A DNA stretch of 64,000 nucleotides, from assembly GCA_039654915.1 (NCBI GenBank), contig CM077600.1, forward strand, positions 43,942,492-44,006,491, written 5' to 3'. The notes below the pieces were generated by a model. That model saw nothing but the letters and a program-made list of their open reading frames with translations. It was not told the DNA's origin and searched no databases. The DNA is from Aquilaria yunnanensis. Taxonomy: Eukaryota > Streptophyta > Magnoliopsida > Malvales > Thymelaeaceae. How positions within the stretch are numbered: position 1 is the stretch's first letter; every line of letters starts with the position of its first letter. The translations under genes were made by a program, and so were the position numbers. Below, one piece after another: positions 12,685 through 23,397 of this stretch.

Positions 12685-13080
12685 TGCATTTTTAATCATT
12701 TTATCACATTTTTTAAAAGTTTAATCACTTTTTCAAAATTTTTATCGCTTTTTAAAGTTTATTGCCTTTTTAAAATTTTATCACGTTTTTTAAATTTTTA
12801 TCACCTTTTTAAAAATTTTATCACTTTTTTAAATCTAATCTCCTTTTTTAAATTTTTTTTATGGATTCTCATAATTTTTAAAAAAATTTGTCCTTTTAAA
12901 TTTTTATCGCTTTTTTCAATTTTTTTCACTTTTTTAAATTTTGTCGACTTTTGAAAATTTTTATCACCTTTTTTAAATTTTTTTCATAAATTTATCATTT
13001 TTAAACTTTTATCACCTTTTTCTAATTTTTATATTTTTTTCTATATATTTATCGCTTTCCATAATTTTCAATCGCATATT
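12685..13080. repeat. Degenerate ~20-bp AT-rich minisatellite
   Basis: About 18 diverged copies of a unit close to TTTTTATCACTTTTTTAAA run head to tail. Spacing is irregular (about 18-24 bp). Any open frame here, such as the Phe/Leu-rich 93-codon frame at 12673-12954, is a by-product of the repeat. Confidence 0.75.
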
Positions 13081-13939
13081 TTAAAGCTATGTAGTGTTTT
13101 ATTTCGTTCTTTCTTCTCATCTACAATAAAATCACCATCCTAATACATAATAAATCTACAACAAAATCTCGATGGCCTTTTATTCACAATAATGATTTCA
13201 GAGGAGTTTTTTGAAATTAGTTTTTTTTTTCTAACATTGTACATATAAAATCTGGCAAGAAATTTTTAGCAATTTAAATCAAAACATACCAGGTGTGCGA
13301 GGTGAGAAACGTGGGACTCACTCTGGATCTAAGTACATAGTAATCACCGACCGTAATTTCTTATAAGGTATTAGTCTTTTGATCATGGATGTCTTCAAAT
13401 AACATAATAATTCCTTCAAAAAAATCTCCAGCAGCATCGTGGTACATTCTTTGATGATGAAAGTTAGGAATATAGAAAATGAAGGTGAGGGAGATGGAAT
13501 GCTTGAATTAGCGGCAGCAGAAAAGAATGGAGGAAGCTTAAATAATGTAGTTATAGGGGGTGGAAGATTAAATAATGGAGTTACAGGGAGTGAGTGTAAA
13601 AATTCAAATGTGGTTGGGGAAATTTAATTAGCAGGGTTGGTTTATATCCTTTAAGGTTAATGACAGCATTGCCACTATGGTCTCATGTAATGTACATGGA
13701 GTCTCCTATCTTTAAAAGCTAATACTTTAGCATAGCTTCATTTATAGTGTTTCACAACTTCTCACATCCAAAATTAAAAATCTGAAACTAAAATTTCATT
13801 AATTTTAAGATTTTTCATATTTCTTTCATCGCTAAGTGAACTTTAAAAAATACTAAAATGATTTAATAAGAAAAAAATGGATATATAGGAATGAATAAGT
13901 GGTTAACAAAGTGGACCCCAAATACAAATTAGCAGTATA
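13081..13939. other. Intergenic, nothing recognised
   Basis: AT-rich. A 62-codon frame at 13439-13627 contains a short internal repeat (GGGGGTGGAAGATTAAATAA type) and matches nothing I know. Confidence 0.4.
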
Positions 13940-15175
13940 AATTCTGGGTATAGTGGTTCAAGAAGTGGCCCTTAACCATGTACCAGCGGCTTTCAATTAG
14001 GCCCCTCAAATTGAACCAGAACCAGAACATCCCAGAATTTGTACCACAAAAACAAGCAGTTCATCTTATGGTCTCCAAAAAGTTCACCACAAATTTTCTG
14101 GGGTCCATGGTGCATAAAGTGGCCCCTCAAATTTAACCACAAGAGCCTAGAAAGTGTACCATGGAAAGGCGGTTCATTTTATGGCCCCCAAAAATCAACC
14201 ACTAATTGAGCGGTTAATTTTCTGGATATTGTGGTTCATAAATTAGCCCATAAACACATACCAGCAGTGTAATTTCAGACAAAAGTGGTTCAAAAAGTGG
14301 CCCCTAACCTTGTATCAGCGGTTTCAAGTCAGACCCTTCAAATTCAACCACAACACCTGACAATTTACACCACAAAAACACGCAGTTCATCTTATGGCTC
14401 CCAAAAAGTTCATCACAAAATTTAGCGGTTCATTTTCTGGGCCCCTCAAATTTAACTACAAGGGCCCAGAAAGTGTGCCATGGAAAAGCAGTTCATTTTA
14501 TGGCCCCCAAAAATCAACCATTAATTGGGTGGTTAATTTTTTGGGTAATGTGGTTCATAAATTGGCCCCTAAACATATACCAGCAGTGTAATTTCAAGCA
14601 AAAGTGGTTAAAAAAGTGGCTCCTAACCATATACTAGCGGTTTCCATTCTTGCCCCTCAAATTCAACTACAACACCCCACAATTTGTACCACAAAAACAT
14701 GCGGTTCATCATATGGCCCTCAAAACGTTCACCACAAATTTAGCGGTTCATTTTCTGGGCCTCTCAAATTTAACCATAAGGGCCCAAAAAGTGTACCATT
14801 GAAAAGTGGTTCATTTTAAGGCCCCAAAAAATCAACCACTTATTGAGCGGTTAATTTTATGGGTAATATGGTTTATAAATTGGCCCTTAAACATATACCA
14901 GTGGTGTAGTTTCAGCCAAAAGTGGTTTAAAAAGTGGCCCCTAATTGTGTACCAGATGTTGCTAGTTAGGCCCCTTAAATTGAACAATAATATCCCAGAA
15001 TTTATATCACAAAAACATGCAGTTCATCTAGTGGCCACCAAAAAGTTCACTACAAATTTAGTAGGTCATTTTCTGGGATCAGTGGTGCATAAAGTGACTC
15101 CTCAAATTTAACCACAATGGCTCAGAAAGTATACCATAGAAAAACGGTTAATATTATGTCTCCAAAAGTCCCCCA
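13940..15175. repeat. ~320-bp tandem repeat, about four copies
   Basis: Copies start with AGTGGTTcaAaAAGTGGC near 13952, 14283, 14603 and 14921, giving periods of about 331, 320 and 318 bp. Each copy runs through the blocks CCTCAAATT, TTTGTACCACAAAAACA, AAAAGTTCACCACAAATT, GCGGTTCATTTTCTGGG, AAGTGTACCAT and CCCCCAAAAATCAACCA. The phrases xGTGGTTC and GCGGTT also recur within a unit, so the unit may have grown from shorter repeats. Copies differ by point changes and small indels. Open frames across it (for example 14394-14591) shift from copy to copy, so I do not consider it coding. Confidence 0.88.
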
Positions 15176-15275
15176 TGGAAAATTTCAAAAATAGAAGGAC
15201 CAAAGTATAATTTAGACTATATCTCGCGGTACAAATTGTAATTCACCCGAAAATCACAGTTTAGCCTAAAACACT

Positions 15276-15393
15276 AAACGCCTCTTTTTCTTCACAAATG
15301 CATTTTTCACTTCCTAAACGCTTTTTCCATTACAAACGCCTCCTTTTCTTCATAAACGCCTTTTTCTCTTCCTAAATGCTTTTTCCATTACAA
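15276..15393. repeat. ~58-bp tandem duplication
   Basis: AAACGCCTCTTTTTCTTCA at 15276 is repeated with few changes from 15333. Both copies end in GCTTTTTCCATTACA. Confidence 0.6.
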
Positions 15394-15601
15394 AATCGTG
15401 TTTCTATTTATTTTAACGCCTTTTTTCTCTCTGATTAATGTCTTACTTCGCATTTTCTATTCTTATATGTCACATTTCTCTATTTCTTAACGGTTTTCTT
15501 GGTTACATTTTCATCTTTCAATAATTTCGTACGTGCTTTTTCATTCAAAACATCTAAACATGTACAATTTTCAAAAATATGTTTCTTACATATTAACGCA
15601 C

Positions 15602-16063
15602 TCACTCACACGAGCATCTCTTCTTCTTAGTTCTTTTACTTTTCCCTTTCCCCTTCCCTTTGTACTTTTTAACTTTGACAACAGATTCTATTGCTGGACT
15701 AAGAACTTCACTTTTCACATTTTTCACTTGGGTAGCACGTGTTCTTCGCTTCTCAGCTGGCTGTACATCTGGATTACCTGATGAGAAAATATCTTTAAGC
15801 TCAACTACTACTAGGGCACGTTCAACTACTTGTGCCTCATTCCATGATGTTGCTGCTTTTCTTAGGAGCTGGAAATTTCTATTTTCTTTACCGCACAAAA
15901 TTCGAACCAGCAAATCACATTGTTGTTTATGACTATCCCAACAGAACACCACAAAAATGTTAGAAATTAATGCTGAATAAATATACGTAAATACTGAATG
16001 GAGAGTAAACCATACTATTTCATTGTTGAAATATGTGGCTAGCTCTGACTTCTCCCTTACCAT
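15602..16063 (-). CDS. Unassigned 153-aa ORF with a basic C-terminus
   Basis: This is the longest open frame in the window that does not arise from a repeat. The first ~40 residues are hydrophobic and aromatic. The middle (RILCGKENRNFQLLRKAATS, then WNEAQVVERALVVVELKDI) looks like a real protein segment. The last ~35 residues are very Lys-rich (KKYKGKGKGKSKRTKKK), resembling a nuclear or nucleic-acid-binding tail. I do not recognise the family. It could be the last exon of a minus-strand gene or a transposase remnant. The N-terminal ~45 residues may be intron, because sequence character changes near 15950. No start signal or neighbour supports it. Treat it as a hypothetical fragment. Confidence 0.3.
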   Translation of the reverse strand: MVREKSELATYFNNEIVWFTLHSVFTYIYSALISNIFVVFCWDSHKQQCDLLVRILCGKENRNFQLLRKAATSWNEAQVVERALVVVELKDIFSSGNPDVQPAEKRRTRATQVKNVKSEVLSPAIESVVKVKKYKGKGKGKSKRTKKKRCSCE

Positions 16064-16880
16064 ACAAGTAAAGTTTCACAATCATATCCATTTGGTTGCT
16101 CTATAATCCGAACTCGTACATGATGAAAATTCATAAAGCAATATCTCTTCGGGAAAATGGAAAAAGATGGAAAATAAAGCAAAAAATTTAGGGAAGGGGG
16201 ACAAAAAAAAAAAGGGAAAAAAATAAGGAAAGGTTATAGTAAAATAAAAAAACAAAAAATAAAGGATAAAACTTGCGTGCGCCTAGCTTACATGTAAGCC
16301 AGGACAACAAGGTAATTGTATCTTTCTGTGAGCTTTGGATGAACCATGTTTGGTGCGATGGTCAACATGTTGGCCTAAAAATGCTATGGTGGGCGATTCG
16401 AATCGTGCTGCTGTTCCCCTTTTTTGTTTTTTCACTTTCTGTTTGTTTATATGATTTTTTTTCATTTTTTTCACAATCTTCGATTTTTCGTTTTACTTTC
16501 CATTTTCCGCTTCTTTGTTAAGTTTTTATTTTTTTGATTTTTTTTTTCTTTTTACTGTAAGCTTTCCCTATTTTTTCCCGTTTTACTTTTTTTTTTTGTC
16601 CTCCTTCCCCAAATTTTTTACTTTAATTTTCCGTCTTTTTCCATTTTTCCAGCTTTTCTCTTTCCAATATTTTTCTATTTTTTCATCTTATTTTTTTGTA
16701 TTTAACTTTGTCTGTTTTTTGTTCTATCTTTCTTTCTTAGTTCTTTTTTTTTTTTACTATCTGTCTACTTTTTCCCATTTTGTATTCTTTATTTTTCACT
16801 ATTAGAAAATGCTTAATTTTGTCCTCTTATCTTTCTTTCTTATAAACTTTGCCCTAAACTTCTTTCAGTGATTAACAAGA
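16064..16880. other. Intergenic, strongly T-rich
   Basis: From about 16420 to 16800 the + strand is almost only pyrimidine (T-rich). Frames there (Phe-rich) have no coding character. A tRNA B-box-like GATTCGAATCG at about 16397 lacks a cloverleaf. Confidence 0.5.
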
Positions 16881-17090
16881 GCCCTAAGACTGTTGCTGGA
16901 AATCCAGGTCAACGGAGGATAGAACTGACCTATGAAAGTCAAAATCCTGTGAACTGAAATCGGCGATTGGATTGAACGAACGATGAAGACTCTTGTTGGA
17001 ACTCCAGGTCAACGGAGGATAGAATTGACCGATCAGAGTCAAAATCCGGCGAAACCAAAATCGGTGATTGGATTTAACGATGAAGACCAT
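16881..17090. repeat. 100-bp tandem duplication
   Basis: The block with TCCAGGTCAACGGAGGATAG and ATTGGATT(G/T)AACGA occurs at about 16887-16986 and again at about 16987-17085. The period is exactly 100 bp, measured on CCAGGTC (16904 and 17004). The motif GAAGACxxTTG(C/T)T begins a third partial unit at 17081. Confidence 0.75.
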
Positions 17091-17401
17091 TGCTCCACAC
17101 TCTCTTCTCTTTCTTCTTCTTCTTCTTCTCTCATTGCTCTTCTTTCTCTTTCCTAGCAATCACGGCAGTCCGACGACGAATCGATGAGCAGCCGACTGGG
17201 ATCGGACGGCAACAATCTGTTCGCATTGGGTTTGTTTGCGTCGGGTCCCTTCACAATTTCTTACTGCCGCCTGAAACCCATACCTCAGATTTGCACCATC
17301 ATCCTCGTATCCATACTCCCTAACCCTCTCCTCTGATTTAGCAATTCCTTTCAGACCTTTCAGCTTTCTCCCATCCAAGCTTCATCATTTCCTTCTAATC
17401 C

Positions 17402-17510
17402 ATGGAGCTAGAAGATGAGGAAGTGAGATTCGACAGAGAAGTGAACGACTTTAAATCTTCAAAAGATGAAAGGTCTCTGCCTCACTCCGGTGATGGAGCT
17501 AGTTCTGGGT
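17402..17510 (+). CDS. Possible orphan first exon, unknown protein
   Basis: An ATG at 17402 opens a frame rich in acidic residues (MELEDEEVRFDREVN, then SSKDERSLPHSGDG). It ends near a GGTAATTT that could serve as a splice donor. It follows a CT-rich, leader-like stretch (17100-17400). I found no convincing next exon, and the 19-kb transposon cluster begins 2 kb downstream. It may be the head of a gene broken by that insertion. The family is unknown. Confidence 0.25.
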
Positions 17511-19517
17511 AATTTCTCTCTCTCTTCCCCCTGTCTCCTTACTCAGAAAATGATAAACTTTTTAATGGCTTGGAATTAAGTAGACAAACACAATAATGGC
17601 AAGACCCAGTTTTGGTTTAAGTCTCAGAATTACTGGGAGAAGTAGGTAAAGTTGTAGTCTCTGTATGAACCTTGATGTATTTAAGGTTGTTTTGGTTGAT
17701 GCGCCCTTTCTCTATCTTCTTGATGACATCGAGTGCGACCACGGCCCATGAGGGATCAAAGTCATCGGTCAGATTTGGCCAGATTCCGATCAAGGGAGTA
17801 GCTTATGGGTCTCCTTCTATATCGGTTGACGTCTCGCTTGACTTCTCTCGCCTTATCTCAAAGTTGTGCCCTTCCTCACCGGCAAGCTATCGATGGTACT
17901 CAGGTCACCTCCTCGAGCGGCAGATTTGAAGAAATTACTGTTGACTAAGTTCTTGGATTCAGTTAAGTTGTCTGGTCTAAGACCAAAATCAACCAAAATT
18001 CAGGATTTGGGTTTCGTTTAGGATGGGGATGGGTTTAGTTTTTACTTTAAAAGATGGGGTAAATTATTAGATGTAGAAGTTGGGTGACAAAGGTTTTATG
18101 GAAGAAGGTTAGAGGAGCTAAGTCAGGTGTTTTTCCTTTTATGTGACAACGGTCATTATCAGAGTTAATTATTGAGGAGACAAGTGTATGTTTCTAGAAA
18201 CTGGGGGACAAAAATGTAGGTTAAATAAAACTTTAGGCCCTTTTTGGTAATTTTTCTTTTCTTTTTCCATTACAGCTCTGTTGTGGGAAGATTCTAAAAT
18301 ACAGGGCTGTAACAATACCCCCATCTCCACCGTAGATCAATGAGATTGAGTTTTGGTCCAACATCAGTTTTGACAGCTATGTTTTTAGTTTTTGTCATTC
18401 TAGTCCCAAACATCTATTAACGATTTGTTATGCCATTTAGATTGAAACCGGGTATAAGGGTTCTTGGTGGTAACCTCTTTTATCTGGTTACAAGTCATCT
18501 ATCTTCCTCAAATCTCATACCCCCTTCCTCTTCTTCAATCAATCTCACTTCTTTCGATGCAAAGCTCATCCCTTGAATCTCCTGTTCACATCACCAATTT
18601 CCCCGATCTCATTCAAGTCGTCAGTGCTGCCCAGAGGAAGCCGTCGTGTGGTAACTCGGTCAGAGGAAGACAAGGAGGGAAAGGTCAGGCGAGAACGAAG
18701 AGAAAAGTGATCCAGTGAAATCCATTGCCATCAAACAGGTTCTTCCTGTCCCGTTCCACTATTGTTCTCCCAATTAAATTAGAACTGCCGATTTTGTTAG
18801 ACTACACAAGTTTTGTTGTCATTGTTGGATATGTTGTTGCTCCTACATGTATGTTTAGGATTCAAACAAGAAAAAAAATTATGGATGTTCCCTTGTAGTT
18901 TCTTAGTTTTGCAACGAGGATTGGTTTTGCAGTGAAGCAACAGGTTTAGATGGTTGGAAGATTTGTTTTTTGAATTTGAAATCTTTTTCTATTTGCACCA
19001 AGCACCTCTTATTTCTTCTTTCTGCTGTGTAGATATTCCACCCTCTGAATGAACTGCTCCTTGTTCATGTTTTTTGGAATCCATTTTCATTAACCTCATA
19101 ATTGTGTGGATAGGTAGACAAATTCTTGATGAGTATAACCGAATTGTTATTTGGGGGGGGGGGGGTAATGGTAATGGCTTTGGTGCTTTGTAATGCGGGA
19201 TCATTAGCAACTTCACTGTTTACGTTTTGAGTTTAACAACGTTTCAATGGGGACAGTTGCTTGTTGATTCAATTGGATTAGTCCCAGGTGTTTGTTTGTG
19301 GGATAAAATTCAACTTCTGAACTTGTATTTTATGATACTTTGCACGAAATGACATTGATGAGTGACATATTGTTAGGATTCAGATGGTTTTCTAATAGAT
19401 TCGTGCAGCTTCTGTTATGCCCAGTATGTCGTTCCAATTTTTGCACATAGCTTTCTCTGTAGATTGGTTAGGGTTTAATCTGATTGGGATATGAATGGGG
19501 AGGGTGCCATGATGTGG
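17511..19517. other. Gene-like but unassigned sequence upstream of the 19-kb insertion
   Basis: Two stretches have near-coding composition, 17690-17990 and 18455-18720 (frame MQSSSLESPVHITNF from 18558), but stops interrupt the first and neither matches a family I know. A run of 13 G residues lies at 19153-19165. The last 8 bp form the target duplication of the hAT-like composite. Confidence 0.35.
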
Positions 19518-19525
19518 ATCATAAG
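19518..19525 (+). repeat. Left target-site duplication ATCATAAG
   Basis: This octamer directly precedes the terminal CAGGGGTG and is repeated exactly at 38600-38607, just after the other end. An 8-bp duplication is the hallmark of hAT insertion. Confidence 0.8.
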
Positions 19526-19829
19526 CAGGGGTGATCACTATTCGGTTAAAACCGAAAAAAGCGAAAAACCAAAAAAATTCAGAAATTCAGTTTGGTTAAT
19601 TCGGTTTTGGTTGAAATCGAATAGATAGAATATCAGTTTCGGTTCGGTTTCAGTTCTAAGTGTCGGTTATTTCGGTAACCGAAAAAACTGAAATTTCTTT
19701 TTATCATATTTAAGGTTTTGGTGCGCCAGATGACAGGTTTAAAAGGAGGAGGGTATGAGTGGAAGGTAGAAAGAATATTGATGGCTTCTTTTGGGGTTTT
19801 CCATTACAAATCATCCTCCTTCACCCATA

Positions 19830-20045
19830 GCTCGACACCGTCCTTTGGCCTCACCTCCACCCTCGCATCCGCCTTCTGCCCTCGCCTTCCACTACCCTCC
19901 CCCTTTGCCCTCGCCGTCTGACCTCGCCTCTGCCCTAGCCGCAGCTGTCTGCCCTCGCCCTCCACTCCCCTGCACCCTCTCCCCTGCCGTCGGACCACAC
20001 TTCCCTCTTCGGCCTCGCTTCCACCCTCGACCCCATCGTCTACTA
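19830..20045. repeat. C-rich tract of the hAT-like element
   Basis: Imperfect repeats of CCCTCGCC/CTCTGCCCT. A sister tract with CTGCCCTCTCGGCCTCGCCC lies at 38195-38330 on the other side of the nested retrotransposons, so the nest probably split one tract. Frames through it are Pro/Ser or Arg/Gly-rich and not believable as genes. Confidence 0.6.
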
Positions 20046-20059
20046 TTAGCGTGTGCGTA

Positions 20060-20610
20060 TGTTTCGGCTAGAGTTTCCTAGCTAAACACAATCTTATCCT
20101 GTAAATTAGCTATTTCCTTGTACAGCAAGTAGGACTCTTAGGCTATAAGAAAGACTTGCCCATATGTATCATATACAGAAATATAATCGAAAAGCTTCAG
20201 CCAATTTGGCTTCAATCACTTTCTTACATGGTATCAGAGCGGGAATTCTAATCCATGTCGAACGATCCACCAAAAGGCGATCTCTCGAAAAGGATCGAAG
20301 GATCTTTGTCCACTGCTTCAGGCCCTTTGGCTGGAAGTGATCCTTCATCCCCTTATTACCTCAATGCTTCGGATAACCCAGGGGCTGTCCTTGTTAGCAG
20401 CACACTCCGAGGAGAAAACTACAACACTTGGCGTCGGGCAATGCAGAATGCATTGCGAGCCAAGAACAAGCTAAGGTTCGTTGATGGAACCTTACCCATG
20501 CCGGATGAAGACTCTGATCACTTCCAGGTATGGAACAAATGCAATTCGATGGTTATCTCTTGGCTATTTAACGGCTTGGCTCCTGAGCTTCATGATAGTG
20601 TAGCTTATGT
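20060..20610 (+). mobile_element. Ty1/Copia retrotransposon, 5' fragment
   Basis: A candidate short LTR (TG at 20060, ending TTACA at 20228, about 169 bp) is followed at once by TGGTATCAGAGC (20229-20240). That sequence is the primer-binding site complementary to the initiator-Met tRNA 3' end. A gag frame starts at 20255. The element stops at 20610, where a Ty3/gypsy-family LTR begins. The rest of the Copia element (protease, integrase, RT/RNase H, 3' LTR) is missing from the window. The left LTR border is uncertain. Confidence 0.72.
20255..20610 (+). pseudogene. Copia-type gag, N-terminal ~119 residues, truncated
   Basis: The frame reads through Pro/Ser-rich residues 1-40 and then the conserved gag start of plant Copia elements. 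Key segments are PYYLNASDNPGAVLV (about 34-48), LRGENYNTWRRAM (about 52-64), ALRAKNKL, FVDGTLP and WNKCNSMVISWLFN. This matches the Copia gag-polypeptide family by pattern. The encoded product would be a capsid precursor. The frame is open up to the point where the next element interrupts it, so the loss came from insertion rather than point decay. Confidence 0.78.
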
Positions 20611-23397
20611 TGTTACACCCGGAAAGTGATGAATGATTAATTACCGGGTTAAGTGGATTAGTGGCATAAATAGTTTCCTAATTTGGAAACTTAGCGAAAT
20701 TATTTGTAGAGACTTTGAATTATTTATGGAATGGGCATTAATGAGTGTTGGACACTCTAAGAATTATGCTTGGCTAAGGCCAAAAGTTTGGGTGATAAAA
20801 AAAATGGCAAGTTTGGAAGTTGAGGGACTCAATTGCAAAGTTGGAGAAAGATGGAGGACCAAGTGAGTAATTTGGCCATTTTTCATGAAAAATATACGCA
20901 TGGCCAGCCACCCCATGTTACCAATTTAAAATTGGCCTACTACACATTCCACTCATAATTATTTAACCCCTCCACTACATCCTCCACTCACCAATTAAAT
21001 ATTACCCCACTTACTTTTGTCCCCCACTTTCCCAATTTGACTATTCTATTACCCATGCCTTGTCTCCCACTACAAATCCCACTCACCATATTTTAATCAC
21101 CCACTTACATTGTCTCCCACTTACATTAAAATATTGGCCCATCATTTTTGACTTATTCTCCCACCTTTTTCATTCAAAATTCGTCCATACCTCCAAATTA
21201 TGCATTTGATATGCATTTTGGGTGCATTTCACTTCATTTAGCACCATGACCACCCACCTTCTTTGAATATACGTTTAATGCACATTTAGAATGCATTTGA
21301 GTTTCATTTCTCTTTCATTTGCAAGTGCATAACCAGCCATCACTCCCACTTTCATTTCATTTTCATTTCCACTCTCTCTCTAGCACCAAAAGCTCTCCCT
21401 TCTCTCTAAGTTCCAGCCATGGTGTTCTTCAAACTCCATCTCCTTCTTTCTTCATCTAAGATTCGGCCATAGCTAGAAATGCATGTTCTTGCACATGCAA
21501 ACACATTTTCTTGAAGCTTTCAAGCTCCTAAACCCATCTAGACCAAGAACAAAGTGAGAAATCAAAGAAAACCCATGAAGAAATGCTTGTGAAGTTTCGG
21601 CCATATGGATAAAATGGTGTTCTTGAGCTCACCTCAAGAGCTCCTTACATGCATGGCATTCTAAGCCATGAAGAGCAAGAAGATGAAGACGAACTCCAAG
21701 AAAGTGAAGCTCAAGTTTCGGCCATTTAAAGGTTGTAAGTGAACCAAGTTTTTCTTGGTAGTTTCATGTATTTTGAGCTAGATGCTACTCTCTAATGACT
21801 TGGCCATGTTGGATTTTTGCAAGGAAATCAAGTGGATATTTCGGCCATGGAAGGATATTGTTGTTCTTGAGCTCAACTCAAGAGCTCTTTATATGCATGG
21901 CACTTTTAAGCCATGGAAAGCAAGGATGGAGGTTTCGGCCATGAGTATACATGGCATTTGGAGGCATGAAACCAAGTGTTCTTGGTGCCTCGAGGCTTGT
22001 ATGGCCATTCCAAGGAAGGAAACAAGCAAAAGATGAAAGAAAAGCAAGAAAAAGAAATGATGGGGCTATTTGGGCCAAAAGTTAAATTTGAAGACCCAAA
22101 TTGAAAACCAAGTGTTCTTGGTCCATAAATTATGAAATGGGCTATTTTGGGCCATAATGGCATTATTGGAAAATGGGCTAAATCCTGAAAAGGTTAATAT
22201 AGGCCTAAGTCCTGAAAAGGTTAATATGGGCCTCAGTTCACAAAAAGGCTAAGTGGGCCTTTACCTCCTTAAGTGAGGTCCATTAAGGAAATGGCAAAGT
22301 TCCAACAACAAACAAAGCAAAGCAAAGGCAATGAGCAAAAGGTTACACCAATGGTGGTAAGGATCCTTTACTCACTTATTGCATGGTGTACTTCCATGAT
22401 ATTGTTTGTGAGTATAAATGCCCCTATGTGATGGTCATAGTACCAAGTGACCATAGGTGTGCAGCGGGTTAGTTGTTCTTTGTGTGAGGGCTCATGTTAC
22501 TTTCTTAGTTTAATAATTGGGCACGTAAGTGCATAATTGATGAGGTATCATTGCTTCGGCAACTTTGGGCACGTAAGTGCATATTGGACGTGGATTGTTG
22601 CTTCGGCAACTATGGATATGAATAATGGGCAATTCTGGATATATATATGGTTTGATTAGCTAATCAATATAAAGGCAAGTGTTAGAGTTTATAGTAAGAA
22701 TGGCCAACTTACTATGTAACTCGGAGCTCTAGGGGAACGGGTGGTATGATTAAGAAGGAGAATTGAGGTTTAAAGCCTTGGACACTTGCCAGGGGTGCCA
22801 GTGGTGCCAGGGGTGCCATTGGTGCCAGTACTGCCAGTCTGGCCAGGAGTGCCAGTAGTGGGTGGTAGTAGTGATTGCCCAGGAAAACTTGTGGTTGAGT
22901 GCGTGTGTTGTGTGCTTCTCTGAACCGTTGTTGTTTGTGCATGCTGACCCAAATTATTATTATTATTGTTGATGCTGCTATTGTGCTGTATCTTGTGTTT
23001 TCTTTGTTTTAGTGTTTTCCTTTGCAGGAACAGGATTATTTGCCATGATATTCTTGGCATTGGATTTAATTGCCATGACATTCTTGGCTTAAGAATAGGC
23101 TTTGGAAGCCATATGTGACTACAAAAGTCACGAGAGATTACCTCATTCTGATTTGGCATTGCCATTACGTTCTTGGCACAATTTTGGCTTTTTAAGCCGG
23201 ATATGACTATGAAAGTCATGAGTTACTTATCTCACACCTGGATCCTTACTGAGTTTTATAACTCACCCGCCCTTCTTTACTTTTTTCAGGAAGTGGATTG
23301 GATGGCTTGATAGATCAAGTAGGGAGTACTAGAGTACTCGTTATGTTTTGCTAAAGGGTTGGGTATGAGTTTAGTGTTGCTTAATATATTCATTTGA
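20611..23397 (+). mobile_element. Ty3/gypsy-family LTR, copy A (3' end missing)
   Basis: It starts TGTTACACCC, the same LTR start seen at 37069 and, inverted, at 26725. It runs about 2.79 kb and stops after TTCATTTGAC, where the sequence flips into an inverted LTR end. Compared with copy G (33814-34624) it lacks the last ~0.81 kb. It carries the 245-bp segment (between 21664 and 21909) that copies B and I lack. It has one 18-bp block more in the GGTGCCAGT repeat than copies B and D. Confidence 0.82.
22784..22862 (+). repeat. GGTGCCAGT-type 9-bp tandem repeat inside the LTR
   Basis: About eight imperfect copies of a 9-bp G(G/A)(G/T)TGCCA(G/T) unit. The same site in copies B (about 24742-24795) and D (about 30522-30575) is 18 bp shorter, so copy number varies between LTRs. 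Translated on the other strand it gives a Gly-Thr-Pro repeat that has no coding meaning. Confidence 0.7.

Noticed and set aside
12673..12954. Phe/Leu-rich membrane protein
   Set aside because: Comes from the TTTTTATCACTTTTTT minisatellite. No start context or family.
16345..16430. tRNA gene or tRNA-derived SINE
   Set aside because: A B-box-like GATTCGAATCG is present, but I could not form a cloverleaf and found no element ends. Similar weak signals at 51480-51560 and 63440-63490 were also set aside.
16515..16805. Phe-rich ORF
   Set aside because: T-rich simple sequence translates to Phe/Ser. No codon structure.
16884..17159. Minus-strand ORF with SSVDLDFQQ repeats
   Set aside because: The repeat in the protein mirrors the 100-bp tandem duplication, and the Arg-run comes from the (TTC)n tract.
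22770..23219. Collagen-like Gly-Thr-Pro ORF (also 24379-24810 and 30159-30590)
   Set aside because: It lies inside the LTR, against the LTR's own strand, and comes from the 9-bp GGTGCCAGT repeat. There is no other coding sign.
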